DNA of 64,000 nucleotides, from positions 3,291,848 to 3,355,847 of the forward strand of contig NZ_JAUCBS010000013.1 of assembly GCF_034676705.1 (NCBI RefSeq), in the 5' to 3' direction. The translations under genes were made by a program, and so were the position numbers. The notes beneath the pieces are model-generated. The model searched no databases, was not told the DNA's origin, and saw only the letters and a program-made list of their open reading frames with translations. The stretch comes from Gemmobacter sp. Its GTDB lineage: Bacteria; Pseudomonadota; Alphaproteobacteria; Rhodobacterales; Rhodobacteraceae. Below, in pieces: positions 44,212-52,708 of the stretch (position 1 is its first letter; each line of letters starts with the position of its first letter).

Positions 44212-46095
44212 ATGGCCGACACCCCAAACATTCGCCTCAACTTCCTTGAGGCCAACCAGGCGCAGAAGCACATCACCGTCAACGAGGCATTCCGCGCCCT
44301 TGATGCCCTCGTGCAGCCCGCCGTGGAAAGCACAGGGCTGAACGCGCCGCCCGGATCGCCGGTGGACGGCGCCCGCTATATCGTGGGCGCGTCACCGACC
44401 GGCGCCTGGGCGGGCCAAGCCTTCGCGATCGCCGCCTGGCAGGACGGGGCCTGGGCTTTCTATCCGCCCGCGGAAGGCTGGTCTGTCTGGGATCGTGCCA
44501 CCGATGCTGCCCTGACCTTTCTTGGCGGGGTCTGGGTCCGGCAGGCGGGGCTCCCCTTCCCCGACAACCTCTTCCGCCTGGCCGATGATGCCGATCCGAC
44601 GAGGCTCGCGGCCTTCGATCTCTCTGGCCTCTCGGCGGGCACGACCCGCACATTCACCCTGCCGAACCTATCGGCGACCCTCGCCCATCTCGGCAACGCC
44701 GCGCAGACCTTCGCGGGGGCCACGACCTTCTCAAACGCCTCGGTGACGATCGGCACCGCGACGACGACTGCCACCTATGGCATCGGCACCGGCGGCACGA
44801 CGACCGGGGTCACCAAGACGGTGAACCTGGGCACTGGCGGCGCGGCCGGGTCGACGACGGTGATCAACTTGGGCTCAACCATTGCCGGAGCGCTGGGCAG
44901 CACCATCATCAACACGCCCACGGTCACCTTTGCGGCCAGCGTCACCGCGATCGGCGCGGCGACGGCGAACGTGACTGCGCTGGGGCTGGGCCTCGGCGGT
45001 GCCTCGCCCGATGCATCGAACCGGTTGAGCGTCAATGCCGCCGCCACGCTATTGAACAACGCGGGCGGATCGCATGAGGCGACGATCAACAAGGCCGCCG
45101 CTGGGAATGATGCCAGCTTAGCTCTGAAGACGGGGTTTTCGGCGCGGGCGCTGTTTGGGCTTTTGGGCACGGACGATGTGACTCTGAAGGTGTCGCCCAA
45201 CGGCTCAGCCTTCTTCGATGCCTTCGTGATCGATCGGGCAACCGGGCGGGCGGAGTTCCCGGCGCCGATCGTGATCCCAGGGCTTTCGACCGTGCCCGCC
45301 TCGCCCCCGGCGGGCAAGCTGGCCCTCTATGGCCGCCATCGCGCGGGCGCACCTTGGCTGGAAGTCGTACGTCCTTCCGGGCGCGATTTCCCCTTGCAGC
45401 CGCATATGGGTCTGAACCGGATCGGGGCCTGGGCCCCGGTCTCGGCCACGACGATCGCCGCCCAGGGCATCGCACTGACCAGTGTCGGCACCGTCAGCCA
45501 CCCCGCCCTGGCGGCCGGATCGCTTCTGTCCAGTTCCCGGCGATGGCGCGTGACCTCGGCCGCTGTGGTGGATTCAGTCTGCGATCAGCGCTCGGCGGTC
45601 ACCGCCTGCTGGCGGGGCAATGCCGCAGGCCTTGGTGGCTTCACCCTCGTCGCCCGGATCAGCCTGACCACCTTGCAGCCGACCGGGATGGGCTTCTTCG
45701 GGCTGTTGTCCTCGATCGCGGCCTTGGCGGTCACGACGTCTCTTTCCGCGCTCGTCGAGGCGATCGGGATCGGTTTCCAGCGCGGCACGCATACGAACTG
45801 GCAGCTGGTCAGCAATGACGCGACCGGCGCGCCGACCCTTGTGGATCTCGGGGCCGGGTTCCCAGTCGCCACAGCCGGGCTGATCACCCTGACGATCTGG
45901 TGCCCCGCCGCGGGCAGTTCCGTCTGGCTGCGCGCCGTCAACGAGCTGACCGGCGCCGTCTTCGAACAGGAGGTGACGACCGACCTGCCCCAGGCGGCAA
46001 CCTTCCTCGCCCCGCGCCTCTTCCTGAACAACGGCGCCACCGCCGCGGCCGTCGCGTTCGAATGCACCGGCCTCTACCTCGAGACCGACTTCTGA
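44212..46095 (+). CDS. tail fibre-like protein with DUF2793 N-terminus
   Basis: 627 aa. IRLNFLEANQAQKHITVNEAFRALDALVQPAVES and the following Trp-rich GAWAFYPPAEGWSVWDRATD are DUF2793, the tail-anchoring part. The middle (about 155-280) is a Thr/Gly-rich repetitive beta region (TATYGIGTGGTTTGVTKT). The C-terminal ~230 residues are a lectin-like beta-sandwich candidate. It probably recognises the host surface. Confidence 0.75.
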   Translation: MADTPNIRLNFLEANQAQKHITVNEAFRALDALVQPAVESTGLNAPPGSPVDGARYIVGASPTGAWAGQAFAIAAWQDGAWAFYPPAEGWSVWDRATDAALTFLGGVWVRQAGLPFPDNLFRLADDADPTRLAAFDLSGLSAGTTRTFTLPNLSATLAHLGNAAQTFAGATTFSNASVTIGTATTTATYGIGTGGTTTGVTKTVNLGTGGAAGSTTVINLGSTIAGALGSTIINTPTVTFAASVTAIGAATANVTALGLGLGGASPDASNRLSVNAAATLLNNAGGSHEATINKAAAGNDASLALKTGFSARALFGLLGTDDVTLKVSPNGSAFFDAFVIDRATGRAEFPAPIVIPGLSTVPASPPAGKLALYGRHRAGAPWLEVVRPSGRDFPLQPHMGLNRIGAWAPVSATTIAAQGIALTSVGTVSHPALAAGSLLSSSRRWRVTSAAVVDSVCDQRSAVTACWRGNAAGLGGFTLVARISLTTLQPTGMGFFGLLSSIAALAVTTSLSALVEAIGIGFQRGTHTNWQLVSNDATGAPTLVDLGAGFPVATAGLITLTIWCPAAGSSVWLRAVNELTGAVFEQEVTTDLPQAATFLAPRLFLNNGATAAAVAFECTGLYLETDF

Positions 46096-46112
46096 CCCTG
46101 AAAGGAGCCCCA

Positions 46113-46259
46113 ATGTCGCCTGCCGCCTCATCCGCTTATGTCGCCGAATTGCGCCAGCAGATCGCGATCCTCTCTGAACGCTGCGCCCTCCTCGCCGCCG
46201 AACTGGCCGCCTCCCGAGAGGCGCAAAACCCGCAGCTGGACACGCCCAAGGCCGGTTGA
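46113..46259 (+). CDS. small helical protein before the lysis genes
   Basis: 48 aa, with AAAGGAG eight bases before the ATG. One amphipathic helix (YVAELRQQIAILSERCALLAAELAAS) and a short tail. It is followed by a terminator. The function is unknown; the good ribosome site and position argue that it is real. Confidence 0.5.
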   Translation: MSPAASSAYVAELRQQIAILSERCALLAAELAASREAQNPQLDTPKAG

Positions 46260-46281
46260 ACCCCGACAAGACCGCCCCGCG

Positions 46282-46305
46282 CCCCGCCCTTCCGGCGGGG
46301 TTTTT
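46282..46305 (+). terminator. Rho-independent terminator after tail operon
   Basis: CCCCGCC (46282-46288) pairs with GGCGGGG (46294-46300) around a 5-nt loop, followed by TTTTT. It would end the late tail transcript 23 bases before the endolysin ATG, so the endolysin depends on read-through or antitermination. Confidence 0.75.
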
Positions 46306-46328
46306 CTTTGCCCGAAAGGACCAAATCC

Positions 46329-46967
46329 ATGACCGACCAAATCGATGCGGCGAAAGCCCTGCAAATGGCGCTGGCGCGCCTTGGCTATTACAACGGCGCG
46401 ATCGACGGCCTTTTCGGCCCCCGCACCGATGCCGCGCTGAAGGCCGTCGCGGCCGAAGGCGGCGCGATCCGCAACCTGAAGCATCCGACGGTCGCGGTGT
46501 CCGCCGGGCCGATGATCTTCCAGGGCAGCGCCCGCTACCCCGTGGACGAGATCGTCATCCACTGCGCCGCCACCCACCCGGACTCGATGCGCGGCCAGCC
46601 TCTGACCGCCAAGCGCAAAGAGATCGACCGCTGGCACCGCGAAGAGCGCGGCTGGCGCAGGATCGGCTACCATCATCTGATTGATCGCGACGGCGCCATC
46701 CTGCCCGGCCGCGCCGAGACCGAAATCGGCGCCGGGGTCGAAGGCCACAATCGTGGCGTCATCCACATCTGCCTGATCGGCGGCGCGGGTTCGGCCGCCA
46801 CCGATCCGTTCGAGCGGAACTTCACCGCCGACCAGGATCGCGCCCTGCGGGGCCTGATCGACGCCATCCGCGCCGAGACCGCCATTACCCGCATCACCGG
46901 TCACAACAACCACGCCGCCAAAGCCTGCCCGGGATTCGTCGTGCGCACCTGGATCAACCGGGCCTGA
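46329..46967 (+). CDS. endolysin: N-acetylmuramoyl-L-alanine amidase with peptidoglycan-binding N-terminus
   Basis: 212 aa from the ATG at 46329 (GAAAGGA upstream). Residues ~8-35 (ALQMALARLGYYNGAIDGLFGPRTDAALKA) form a peptidoglycan-binding motif. Residues ~60-210 are an Amidase_2/T7-lysozyme-like domain: VIHCAATHP (zinc His), GYHHLIDRDG, EGHNRGVIHICLIGG, and GHNNHAAKACPGF with the second zinc ligands (His and Cys). No signal peptide, so it needs a holin. Confidence 0.85.
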   Translation: MTDQIDAAKALQMALARLGYYNGAIDGLFGPRTDAALKAVAAEGGAIRNLKHPTVAVSAGPMIFQGSARYPVDEIVIHCAATHPDSMRGQPLTAKRKEIDRWHREERGWRRIGYHHLIDRDGAILPGRAETEIGAGVEGHNRGVIHICLIGGAGSAATDPFERNFTADQDRALRGLIDAIRAETAITRITGHNNHAAKACPGFVVRTWINRA

Positions 46968-46990
46968 AATCCACCAAAGGAGAAGACATC

Positions 46991-47224
46991 ATGAACCTGA
47001 CCAATCAGCCCAGCCTTCGTCCGACCCGGAAAATGGCCGCCGTCGGCTGGACGAGCCTTCTTGGCCCGATTGTGGCCGCGATCATCGCGCCGTGGCTGCC
47101 GGGGTTGTCCGAGGCCTGCGGCGGAGAAGTGGGGGCGTCCCTTGTGGCCGGTGGCCTCGCGCTTGCGCAGGGGGCGGTGAACTTCGTGGCGGGGTATGTA
47201 ACCCGGGAAAGAAATACGAAGTGA
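46991..47224 (+). CDS. holin-like small membrane protein
   Basis: 77 aa with two candidate membrane helices (SLLGPIVAAIIAPWLPGL, about 22-39, and GASLVAGGLALAQGAVNFVAGYV, about 48-70) and charged ends. It follows the endolysin by 23 bases with AAAGGAGA before the ATG. Size, topology and place fit a holin or holin-like lysis protein. Confidence 0.6.
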   Translation: MNLTNQPSLRPTRKMAAVGWTSLLGPIVAAIIAPWLPGLSEACGGEVGASLVAGGLALAQGAVNFVAGYVTRERNTK

Positions 47225-47509
47225 TGGCACCTAGTTGCATGGACCACCGACCGCACGATCCCTTCACATAAGCATATGTAAACAAACCCTTACCTGACGA
47301 TACTCGACGGCCAGAAACAAACTTACGAAAGACCACCGCTCCCGATCGATCCTCATGGACCAACCGAAACACTGGGACCAGTCACTGATGTTCTCCCTGC
47401 AAGTGCAGCGACGCCCAACGGTTAGTTGCGAAGAGCAATCAGCAACAGTTGACGAGTGCTTTGAAACTCGGGCACTTCTTATGGCGGAAACCAGTCGGGA
47501 GCTGTAAGA
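47225..47509. other. gene-free AT-richer gap
   Basis: No gene seen. Composition drops in GC here and stays low through the NTPase gene that follows, marking the left edge of an accessory insert. TTGACG at 47449-47454 could be a -35 box, but no good -10 follows. Confidence 0.4.
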
Positions 47510-49711
47510 ATGTCTGCAGGTAGTGCTTTCGAGAAGAAGGTTCGGGAATATGCAGCGATCCGCTTTGGCCTACCCTTTCGCGCCGAACATCTTGCAGGCG
47601 TCAATTATGACTGCGTCGGCTCTCCGAAATCCGACTACAAAATCATCATTGAAGCGACTGTAAATCACTCTCTCGAAAAAGTCCGCGGAGATATCGCAAG
47701 GCTTCAAATTGCCAAGCAAAAACTAATCGCAGAAGGGATATATGTTGAAGCTTATATCGTTCTCGAAAAAGAGCCGACTAGCTTCATGCAAGAGGGCGGT
47801 AAGGCTGCACGAATTGAAGTGGTTTCCTTCGAGACATTCTACCGTTCATGGTACGATAGTCAGTCCTACGTAACAGCAAGGCTCCAGAAACCTTTTGGTA
47901 GCGCCTTCCGTGATGGCGAAACAGGGCCGGATAATCGCCCTTATGTGCCGATATTCTTTGATGACGCAGATGGTCGCCGATACAGCTTAGAGGCCCTTTC
48001 CGATCTTGTAAGGAACGGACGCAAGGCAGTCCTGACTGGTGATTTCGGTACCGGAAAGAGCAGAACCATCCAACAGCTTTTCGAAAGGCTCACCCCAAAG
48101 AAGCCTGCGGAGAAATCTCCAGTATCCATTGACTTGCGATACATGTGGGGTACGACCAGCGCTGAGGAAGTCTTGCGTCGCCATTACTCAATGCTTCAGC
48201 TTGGACCAGCTGCAGAAAAGGTGTCCGACGCGCTGCATCACGATGAGTTCTATCTTCTGCTCGATGGATTTGATGAACTAGCCATTCAGGAATGGGGAAG
48301 TGATCCCGATGCATTTGCGAAATCCCGTGCCCGAACCATGGAACCTGTTCGCGACCTGCTAAGTCGGACCAAGAATGGTGCGATCATTACCGGAAGAGCG
48401 CACTACTTTAACAGTGATGCTGAAATGCTTTCGGCGCTTGGACTACCACAAACCACACTCATTCTTTCGACGCCGCCTGAATTTTCCGTTGATGAAGCCG
48501 CCCAGTTCATGAAGTCGATGGGATACACGGGAGACGTTCCGGTCTGGTTGCCACGAAAACCGCTTGTCGTTGAGATGTACTGCGATTTCGCCAGAATGGG
48601 ACTTGTGGCGCAAGGCTCAACTCGACCAGCCTTCTGGGAGAACTTCATTACAGCACTTTGCCAGCGCGACGCAAAGATTAGGCAGAGTTATGACCCGGAG
48701 GCAATAAAGCAGATCTTGTGTCGGCTTGCACGCCGCACACGCGCACTTCCAAGTGGACAGGGTCCAATCGTACCATCTGACGTCCAGGATGCTTTCGCCG
48801 CCGTAGTTGGACAACTTCCTGCTCAAGAGGCATCATCCATGCTGCAGCGTCTCCCAGGTTTAGGACGCATGTCCTCTGAGTCGGAAGATAGACAGTTCAT
48901 CGATGATTTTATCATTCAGGGCCTTCGCGGCCTCGATGTGTCAAGCATCATTGCAACATATGAGACCGACCTCAAAATGAGCGAGTGGCGCCATGGTGCA
49001 GGTGAGCTCGGGATTGAGGTAATAGCCAGTCGCGTTGGATCGCAGTTTTCAAAGCAAGATGCACTGAACCGTCTGAAAGGCGATCAAGCTAGACAGTTCG
49101 GTAGGCTGAATTCAGATATCGTAGCTGGCATACTTCTGGCAGAGGACAATGAAGTAGACTTTGGGGGCGCCGAAGTAGTGGATGGAAGTTTCTCGCAGCT
49201 TGATCTATCATCTAAAAAGGTCTCCAAGCTTACAATTGCCCAGAGTGACATTTCTTTTTTGAACATCTACAACTGCGACATCTCCGAGGTTCGGATTCTC
49301 GATTGCCTGATCGAAAACTTGGATGGCGTATCGGCCGACGGCCTACCATCTTGGATACAGAATTGCGCAATCACAAATCAAACTCATCTGGACACAGTTG
49401 CAAGGATCAAGAGATCGCAACTGAAGCCGACTGAGATGATCCTTGTTACGATCTTGCGGAAGATTTTTTTCCAACCAGGAAGTGGTAGGAAGGAGGAGGC
49501 TCTTCTGAGGGGACTCGGGCAGTATGGCGATGCGAAGCTGCAGAGCAAGATAATAAACATTCTCCAAACGCGAAGCTTCATTTCGGAAGTTCCCGGCGCT
49601 TCAGGCAAGCTTTACATTCCGGAGAGATCCAAAACGGCTAGGGCAGGCCGCATGATTTCACAGCTTCAACTAAGTGATGATGAGGTTTGGCAGGAAGTAT
49701 CTGGTCTGTAG
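47510..49711 (+). CDS. NACHT-type STAND NTPase with nuclease-like N-terminus
   Basis: 733 aa. The N-terminal ~110 residues look like a PD-(D/E)xK fold (VNYDCVGSPKSDYKIIIEATVNHSLEKVRGDIARLQ), with Thr where the catalytic Lys is usual. The NTPase follows: LTGDFGTGKSR (Walker A, about 176) and LLLDGFDEL (Walker B in the NACHT form, about 247), then a helical region. Near 560-620 there is a short beta-helix-like ladder (SQLDLSSKKVSKLTIAQSDISFLNIYNCDISEVRI). AT-rich, alone, and directly beside the right att site: the usual place for a prophage-encoded defence gene. Confidence 0.75.
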   Translation: MSAGSAFEKKVREYAAIRFGLPFRAEHLAGVNYDCVGSPKSDYKIIIEATVNHSLEKVRGDIARLQIAKQKLIAEGIYVEAYIVLEKEPTSFMQEGGKAARIEVVSFETFYRSWYDSQSYVTARLQKPFGSAFRDGETGPDNRPYVPIFFDDADGRRYSLEALSDLVRNGRKAVLTGDFGTGKSRTIQQLFERLTPKKPAEKSPVSIDLRYMWGTTSAEEVLRRHYSMLQLGPAAEKVSDALHHDEFYLLLDGFDELAIQEWGSDPDAFAKSRARTMEPVRDLLSRTKNGAIITGRAHYFNSDAEMLSALGLPQTTLILSTPPEFSVDEAAQFMKSMGYTGDVPVWLPRKPLVVEMYCDFARMGLVAQGSTRPAFWENFITALCQRDAKIRQSYDPEAIKQILCRLARRTRALPSGQGPIVPSDVQDAFAAVVGQLPAQEASSMLQRLPGLGRMSSESEDRQFIDDFIIQGLRGLDVSSIIATYETDLKMSEWRHGAGELGIEVIASRVGSQFSKQDALNRLKGDQARQFGRLNSDIVAGILLAEDNEVDFGGAEVVDGSFSQLDLSSKKVSKLTIAQSDISFLNIYNCDISEVRILDCLIENLDGVSADGLPSWIQNCAITNQTHLDTVARIKRSQLKPTEMILVTILRKIFFQPGSGRKEEALLRGLGQYGDAKLQSKIINILQTRSFISEVPGASGKLYIPERSKTARAGRMISQLQLSDDEVWQEVSGL

Positions 49712-50014
49712 CTCTCTTCGAAGCGTCCTTGGCCGCGCACATTGCGTAACCAGATCTGCGGTAACAGCCGACGCACTAACAGAGCCCGCGTACGGAAGCT
49801 GCACCTTCCGGTCGATTCATCGGCTTGGCGGACGATCCATAGCGAAATGGCAGAGGACGAGCCTCCGAGCATGTGGTCGAGAGCTGAGCCCACGACCGTG
49901 ATGCGGCGGAATAGGCCGCCTTTCCTGCCAAACGCGTTCTTCTGCGGCTTTCGCGCGTTTCTGATCCTTTGGGCCTACTATCCCGCTGATCTGGCACGCG
50001 GAATTCATCCGTTT

Positions 50015-50032
50015 GTTGACCTATTGTTGACC
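50015..50032. repeat. arm-type repeat pair, right arm of prophage A
   Basis: Exact copy of the 18-mer at 1901-1918 (GTTGACCTATTGTTGACC), 68 bases inside the right att core. The rest of 49712-50100 contains no convincing gene. Confidence 0.5.
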
Positions 50033-50051
50033 TGCCGTTGGGAACGCAGAA

Positions 50052-50071
50052 AGCCGCCCGGAAGGGCGGCT
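50052..50071 (-). terminator. terminator-like hairpin downstream of att (minus strand)
   Basis: AGCCGCCC and GGGCGGCT form an 8-bp stem with a GGAA/TTCC loop; on the minus strand it is followed by a short T-rich stretch. It is placed like the hairpin at 1673-1696 relative to the tRNA end. Each element may therefore supply its own terminator for the tRNA it rebuilds. Confidence 0.5.
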
Positions 50072-50100
50072 CTTAAGCTGTTGATCTGGCGTGGTTTTTC

Positions 50101-50150
50101 TGGTTGCGGGGGCAGGATTTGAACCTGCGGCCTTCAGGTTATGAGCCTGA
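50101..50150 (-). repeat. att site between prophages A and B: 3' part of tRNA-fMet
   Basis: Bases 50101-50145 equal 1713-1757. The match to tRNA-fMet runs five bases further, to 50150, completing the anticodon stem (CCTGA). It then diverges, so no complete tRNA exists here either. The left side belongs to prophage A and the right side to prophage B. Confidence 0.85.
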
Positions 50151-50235
50151 ATCTGGCGACTTCCTAAAACCGCGCAAAATCAGCGACTTAGGCCGCAAGC
50201 CTTTGGAATCGCGCGCTTTCATTGTTCTCATTCAG

Positions 50236-50309
50236 CCGCACCAGACCGCACCCGACCGCACCAAACCGTGCACGAACGGAGAACGCCGGTTGAGTCAGGC
50301 TTGAGTCAG
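50236..50309. repeat. two families of short direct repeats in the left arm of prophage B
   Basis: CCGCACC recurs every 10 bp at 50236, 50246 and 50256, with a variant at 50266. TTGAGTCAG occurs at 50290 and 50301. They lie 90-160 bases from the att core and before the integrase region, the position of integrase and accessory-factor sites. They differ from the GTTGACC repeats of A. Confidence 0.5.
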
Positions 50310-50334
50310 CCGCGCGAGGCGTGGTTCCTGCAAG

Positions 50335-50367
50335 TTCCGCGCCTCTCCGCGCCTCGGTGCCGCAAAG
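50335..50367 (+). repeat. leader repeat copy 1 (prophage B)
   Basis: A GC-rich element (GCGCCTCTCCGCGCCTCGG core) that recurs at 53797-53830 and 58379-58412. Each copy precedes a gene start by about 45-65 bases: here the 50416 methyltransferase-like gene. Copies 1 and 2 share 26 identical bases. Confidence 0.55.
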
Positions 50368-50415
50368 CGGCCGCGGGCACTGTCTTGGGCAGATCGAACA
50401 GCCCGGAGAACAGCG

Positions 50416-51141
50416 ATGCCCCCTGAGAACCTGCAGCTGCGCATCCTCGTCGCCTGCGAGACATCTGGAATTGCCAGGCGCGCCTTTTCGGCGCTCGGCC
50501 ACGACGTTTGGAGCTGCGACCTAGAGCCAGCCGAGGACGGATCAAACCGCCACATCATTTGCGACGTCCGCGACGGGATCCTGACATGGGGCTGGGACCT
50601 GCTTGCGGTGATGCACCCTCCATGCACGCGTTTGTGCCGCTCCGGGCGGCGCTGGATGAGCGGGCCAGGGAAATGGACGCCGCCGCGACAGCTTCCGAAG
50701 GGGCGAACGTGGGAGGACATGCGCGCAGAGTTTGAGCTGGGCGTCGACGTGTTCACGACCTGCTGGCAGGCGCCAATCGACCGCGTCGCGATCGAAAACC
50801 CGGAGATGAATGACCTCGCACGGGACCGGTTGCCAGCAGACCTTACGGCGCCACAGATGGTGCAGCCGTTCTGGTTCGGCGAGCGAGCCTACAAGGGCAC
50901 AGGCTGGTATCTGCGCGGCCTGCCAGAGCTCGTGCCAACCGACATGCTGGCAGAGCCGCCGCGGAACTCTGACGAGTGGAAAGCGTGGAACGCGGTTCAT
51001 CGCATGTCGCCTGGCCCTGATCGTGCGCGCCTTCGGAGTCGTTCGTTTCCCGGCATGATGGCAGCGGCTGCTTTGCAGTGGAGCAATTCTGCAGTTCGCG
51101 AGATCGAAGCTCGCCAAAAGAGCGAGGGCGAATGCGCATGA
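50416..51141 (+). CDS. C5-methyltransferase-fold protein (DNA cytosine methyltransferase-like)
   Basis: 241 aa. VACETSGIARRAFSALGHDVWSCDLEP is the SAM-binding start, MHPPCTRLC contains the PPC catalytic motif, and VAIENPEM the ENP motif. It is shorter than typical C5 enzymes and lacks an obvious recognition domain, as in many phage versions. It is the first gene of prophage B and overlaps the next by ATGA. Confidence 0.7.
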   Translation: MPPENLQLRILVACETSGIARRAFSALGHDVWSCDLEPAEDGSNRHIICDVRDGILTWGWDLLAVMHPPCTRLCRSGRRWMSGPGKWTPPRQLPKGRTWEDMRAEFELGVDVFTTCWQAPIDRVAIENPEMNDLARDRLPADLTAPQMVQPFWFGERAYKGTGWYLRGLPELVPTDMLAEPPRNSDEWKAWNAVHRMSPGPDRARLRSRSFPGMMAAAALQWSNSAVREIEARQKSEGECA

Positions 51142-51290
51142 CCTGCCCTCCCTGCAACAACGACTGCCGCCAAGGACGTGACTGCCCCGCACGCCAGCGC
51201 CGGGCCATCCGTTTCCCGTCTGGATGGTGGATCGCCCTGGGCGCAATCATCGGCCTCCTCTTCTGGATCGGCCTCTTCTTGGTTCTTTGA
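51138..51290 (+). CDS. 50-aa Cys-rich membrane protein
   Basis: Begins MTCPPCNNDCRQGRDCPARQ: four Cys in the first 17 residues, then a basic stretch and one membrane helix (WWIALGAIIGLLFWIGLFLVL). The start overlaps the previous stop (ATGA). Similar CxxC-x-C-x-QGR-x-CP peptides occur in many phages; function unknown. Confidence 0.65.
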   Translation: MTCPPCNNDCRQGRDCPARQRRAIRFPSGWWIALGAIIGLLFWIGLFLVL

Positions 51291-51345
51291 CTTGACCCGT
51301 GCCGCCTTCAATGGCGTCAGGGGACGTGTCTCACGTGGTGCGCGA

Positions 51346-52605
51346 ATGGCCAACCGGCAGAGATTAAACGAGAAACTGGTGAAGGCGGCGGAGCCTCGCG
51401 CCCGCCCCTACCAGCTGTTTGACGACGAGGTGCTGGGCTTCTCGGCCGTGATCCAACGGACCGGCAGCCGCGGCTTCTACCTCGACTTCACGATCAAGGG
51501 GAGGCAGCGTCGCATGGCGATCGGGCGCTGGCCGGAGTGGAGCGTCGCCGCCGCGCGCGACCGCGCGAAGCAGCTGCGCCGCGACATTGACGACGGGATC
51601 GACCCTCTGGCCGAGCGCGAGGAAATCCGCGCCGCGCCACGGATCCCGGACCTGATCGACCGATACCTGCGCGAGCACGCCGCGCACCTTGCTCCGCGCA
51701 ACGCATCCGACCAGGCGTCGATGCTTCGCAAGCTGGTCGAGCCGCACTGGAAGCACCGCCTTGTCGCCGAAATCGAGCCCGCCGACGTCGAGCGCCTGCT
51801 GGGCCAGATCGCGGAAGGGCGGGCGCGCCCGGCCAAGGAGAAGGCCAAGACGCGGCGCAAGACGCTCGCGCCCGCGAAACCGACGCCGATCCGGGCGAAC
51901 CGGGTGGGCGAGGTGCTGCGGAAGATGTTCAACCTTGCGGTCGCGTGGAAGATGCGCGCGGACAACCCGGCCGAAGCGTTCCGCAGGCGGATGGAGAACG
52001 AGCGGGAACGGTTCCTCTCCATCGAGGAAATCACGCGGCTGGGTGATGCCCTGCATGCGGCGGAGGACCAGCGCGGCGCGGCCATCGTTCGCATGTGCAT
52101 GTTGACCGGCGCGCGCCTGGGCGAGGTCCGGACGGCGCGGTTCGAACAGTTCAACCTCGAGCTCGGGACTTGGTCCAAGCCCGCTGCGAACACGAAGCAG
52201 CGTCGCGTGCACCGCGTGCCGATCTCGGCCGACACGGCGGCGCTGGTGCGCCAGCGGCGGGTGGCGGTGCCAAAGGGCTGCGAGTGGCTCTTTCCCGGCG
52301 ACGCGGTGGGCGCGGACGGCTCGCCCAAGGATCAGCCCGTGCAGGAGATCAGGCGGTTCTGGTCGGCGATCCAGACTGCGGCGCAGCTGCCCGACGTCAG
52401 GATCCACGATCTGCGCCACACCTTCGCCTCGCTGCTGGTCAGCGGCGGCGCGTCGCTCGAGATGATCGGGAAGCTGCTGGGGCACTCGCAGATGCGGACG
52501 ACGCAGCGCTATGCCCATCTTCTCGACAGCCCGCTGCGGGCAGGCGTGGACGCGGTGGCCGACATCATGAAGGCGCGCCCGCGCGTGGTTCGAGGCGGCG
52601 AGTGA
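51346..52605 (+). CDS. int: tyrosine recombinase (prophage B integrase)
   Basis: 419 aa from the ATG at 51346, which aligns with the start of the prophage A integrase; longer starts (TTG at 51292) are open. Arm-binding domain VLGFSAVIQRTGSRGFYLDF; catalytic Arg in TGARLGEVR, IHDLRHTFAS, and GHSQMRTTQRYAH with the nucleophile Tyr. It is oriented away from the att core. Sequence similarity to the A enzyme and the shared core suggest both use tRNA-fMet. Confidence 0.92.
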   Translation: MANRQRLNEKLVKAAEPRARPYQLFDDEVLGFSAVIQRTGSRGFYLDFTIKGRQRRMAIGRWPEWSVAAARDRAKQLRRDIDDGIDPLAEREEIRAAPRIPDLIDRYLREHAAHLAPRNASDQASMLRKLVEPHWKHRLVAEIEPADVERLLGQIAEGRARPAKEKAKTRRKTLAPAKPTPIRANRVGEVLRKMFNLAVAWKMRADNPAEAFRRRMENERERFLSIEEITRLGDALHAAEDQRGAAIVRMCMLTGARLGEVRTARFEQFNLELGTWSKPAANTKQRRVHRVPISADTAALVRQRRVAVPKGCEWLFPGDAVGADGSPKDQPVQEIRRFWSAIQTAAQLPDVRIHDLRHTFASLLVSGGASLEMIGKLLGHSQMRTTQRYAHLLDSPLRAGVDAVADIMKARPRVVRGGE

Positions 52606-52625
52606 ACGCCGCCCCGGTGCTGACA

Positions 52626-52706
52626 TCAAGGTGTCAGGATCAGCAGAAGCCAAAGCGTGGCGAACAGTGCGACCGCGCCCAGCAGGTCCTCGAGCAGCTC
52701 GCGCAT
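52626..52706 (-). CDS. 26-aa single-helix membrane microprotein
   Basis: MRELLEDLLGAVALFATLWL then LLILTP. AGGAGG sits seven bases before the ATG, inside the end of the upstream minus-strand gene, and the start lies two bases after that gene's stop. The sequence resembles the C-terminal helix of the 54136-54429 protein (DLFGAVCLFGILYLFLLFTP). Confidence 0.6.
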   Translation of the reverse strand: MRELLEDLLGAVALFATLWLLLILTP

Positions 52707-52708
52707 GG

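Larger units (their letters stand above)
1758..50145. mobile_element. prophage A (siphovirus-like), complete but IS-damaged
   Basis: About 48.4 kb between identical 45-bp tRNA-fMet repeats. It holds a tyrosine integrase, regulator and HTH genes, replication initiator, packaging, head and tail modules, endolysin, and four separate accessory modules: a restriction-like operon at the left end, a PIN pair, a patatin pair and a NACHT NTPase at the right end. Two IS copies interrupt the tail hub and patatin genes. The boundaries rest on the repeats and on a second repeat family found once in each arm; no phage genes of this set lie outside them on the left. Confidence 0.8.

Noticed and set aside
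49742..50122. 126-codon plus-strand frame between the NTPase gene and the att site
   Set aside because: Runs through arm repeats, a terminator hairpin and the att core, has no ribosome site, and the translation has no domain-like pattern.
50101..50176. Complete tRNA-fMet gene
   Set aside because: Only the 3' part matches; the sequence right of 50150 cannot form the D arm or the 5' acceptor strand.
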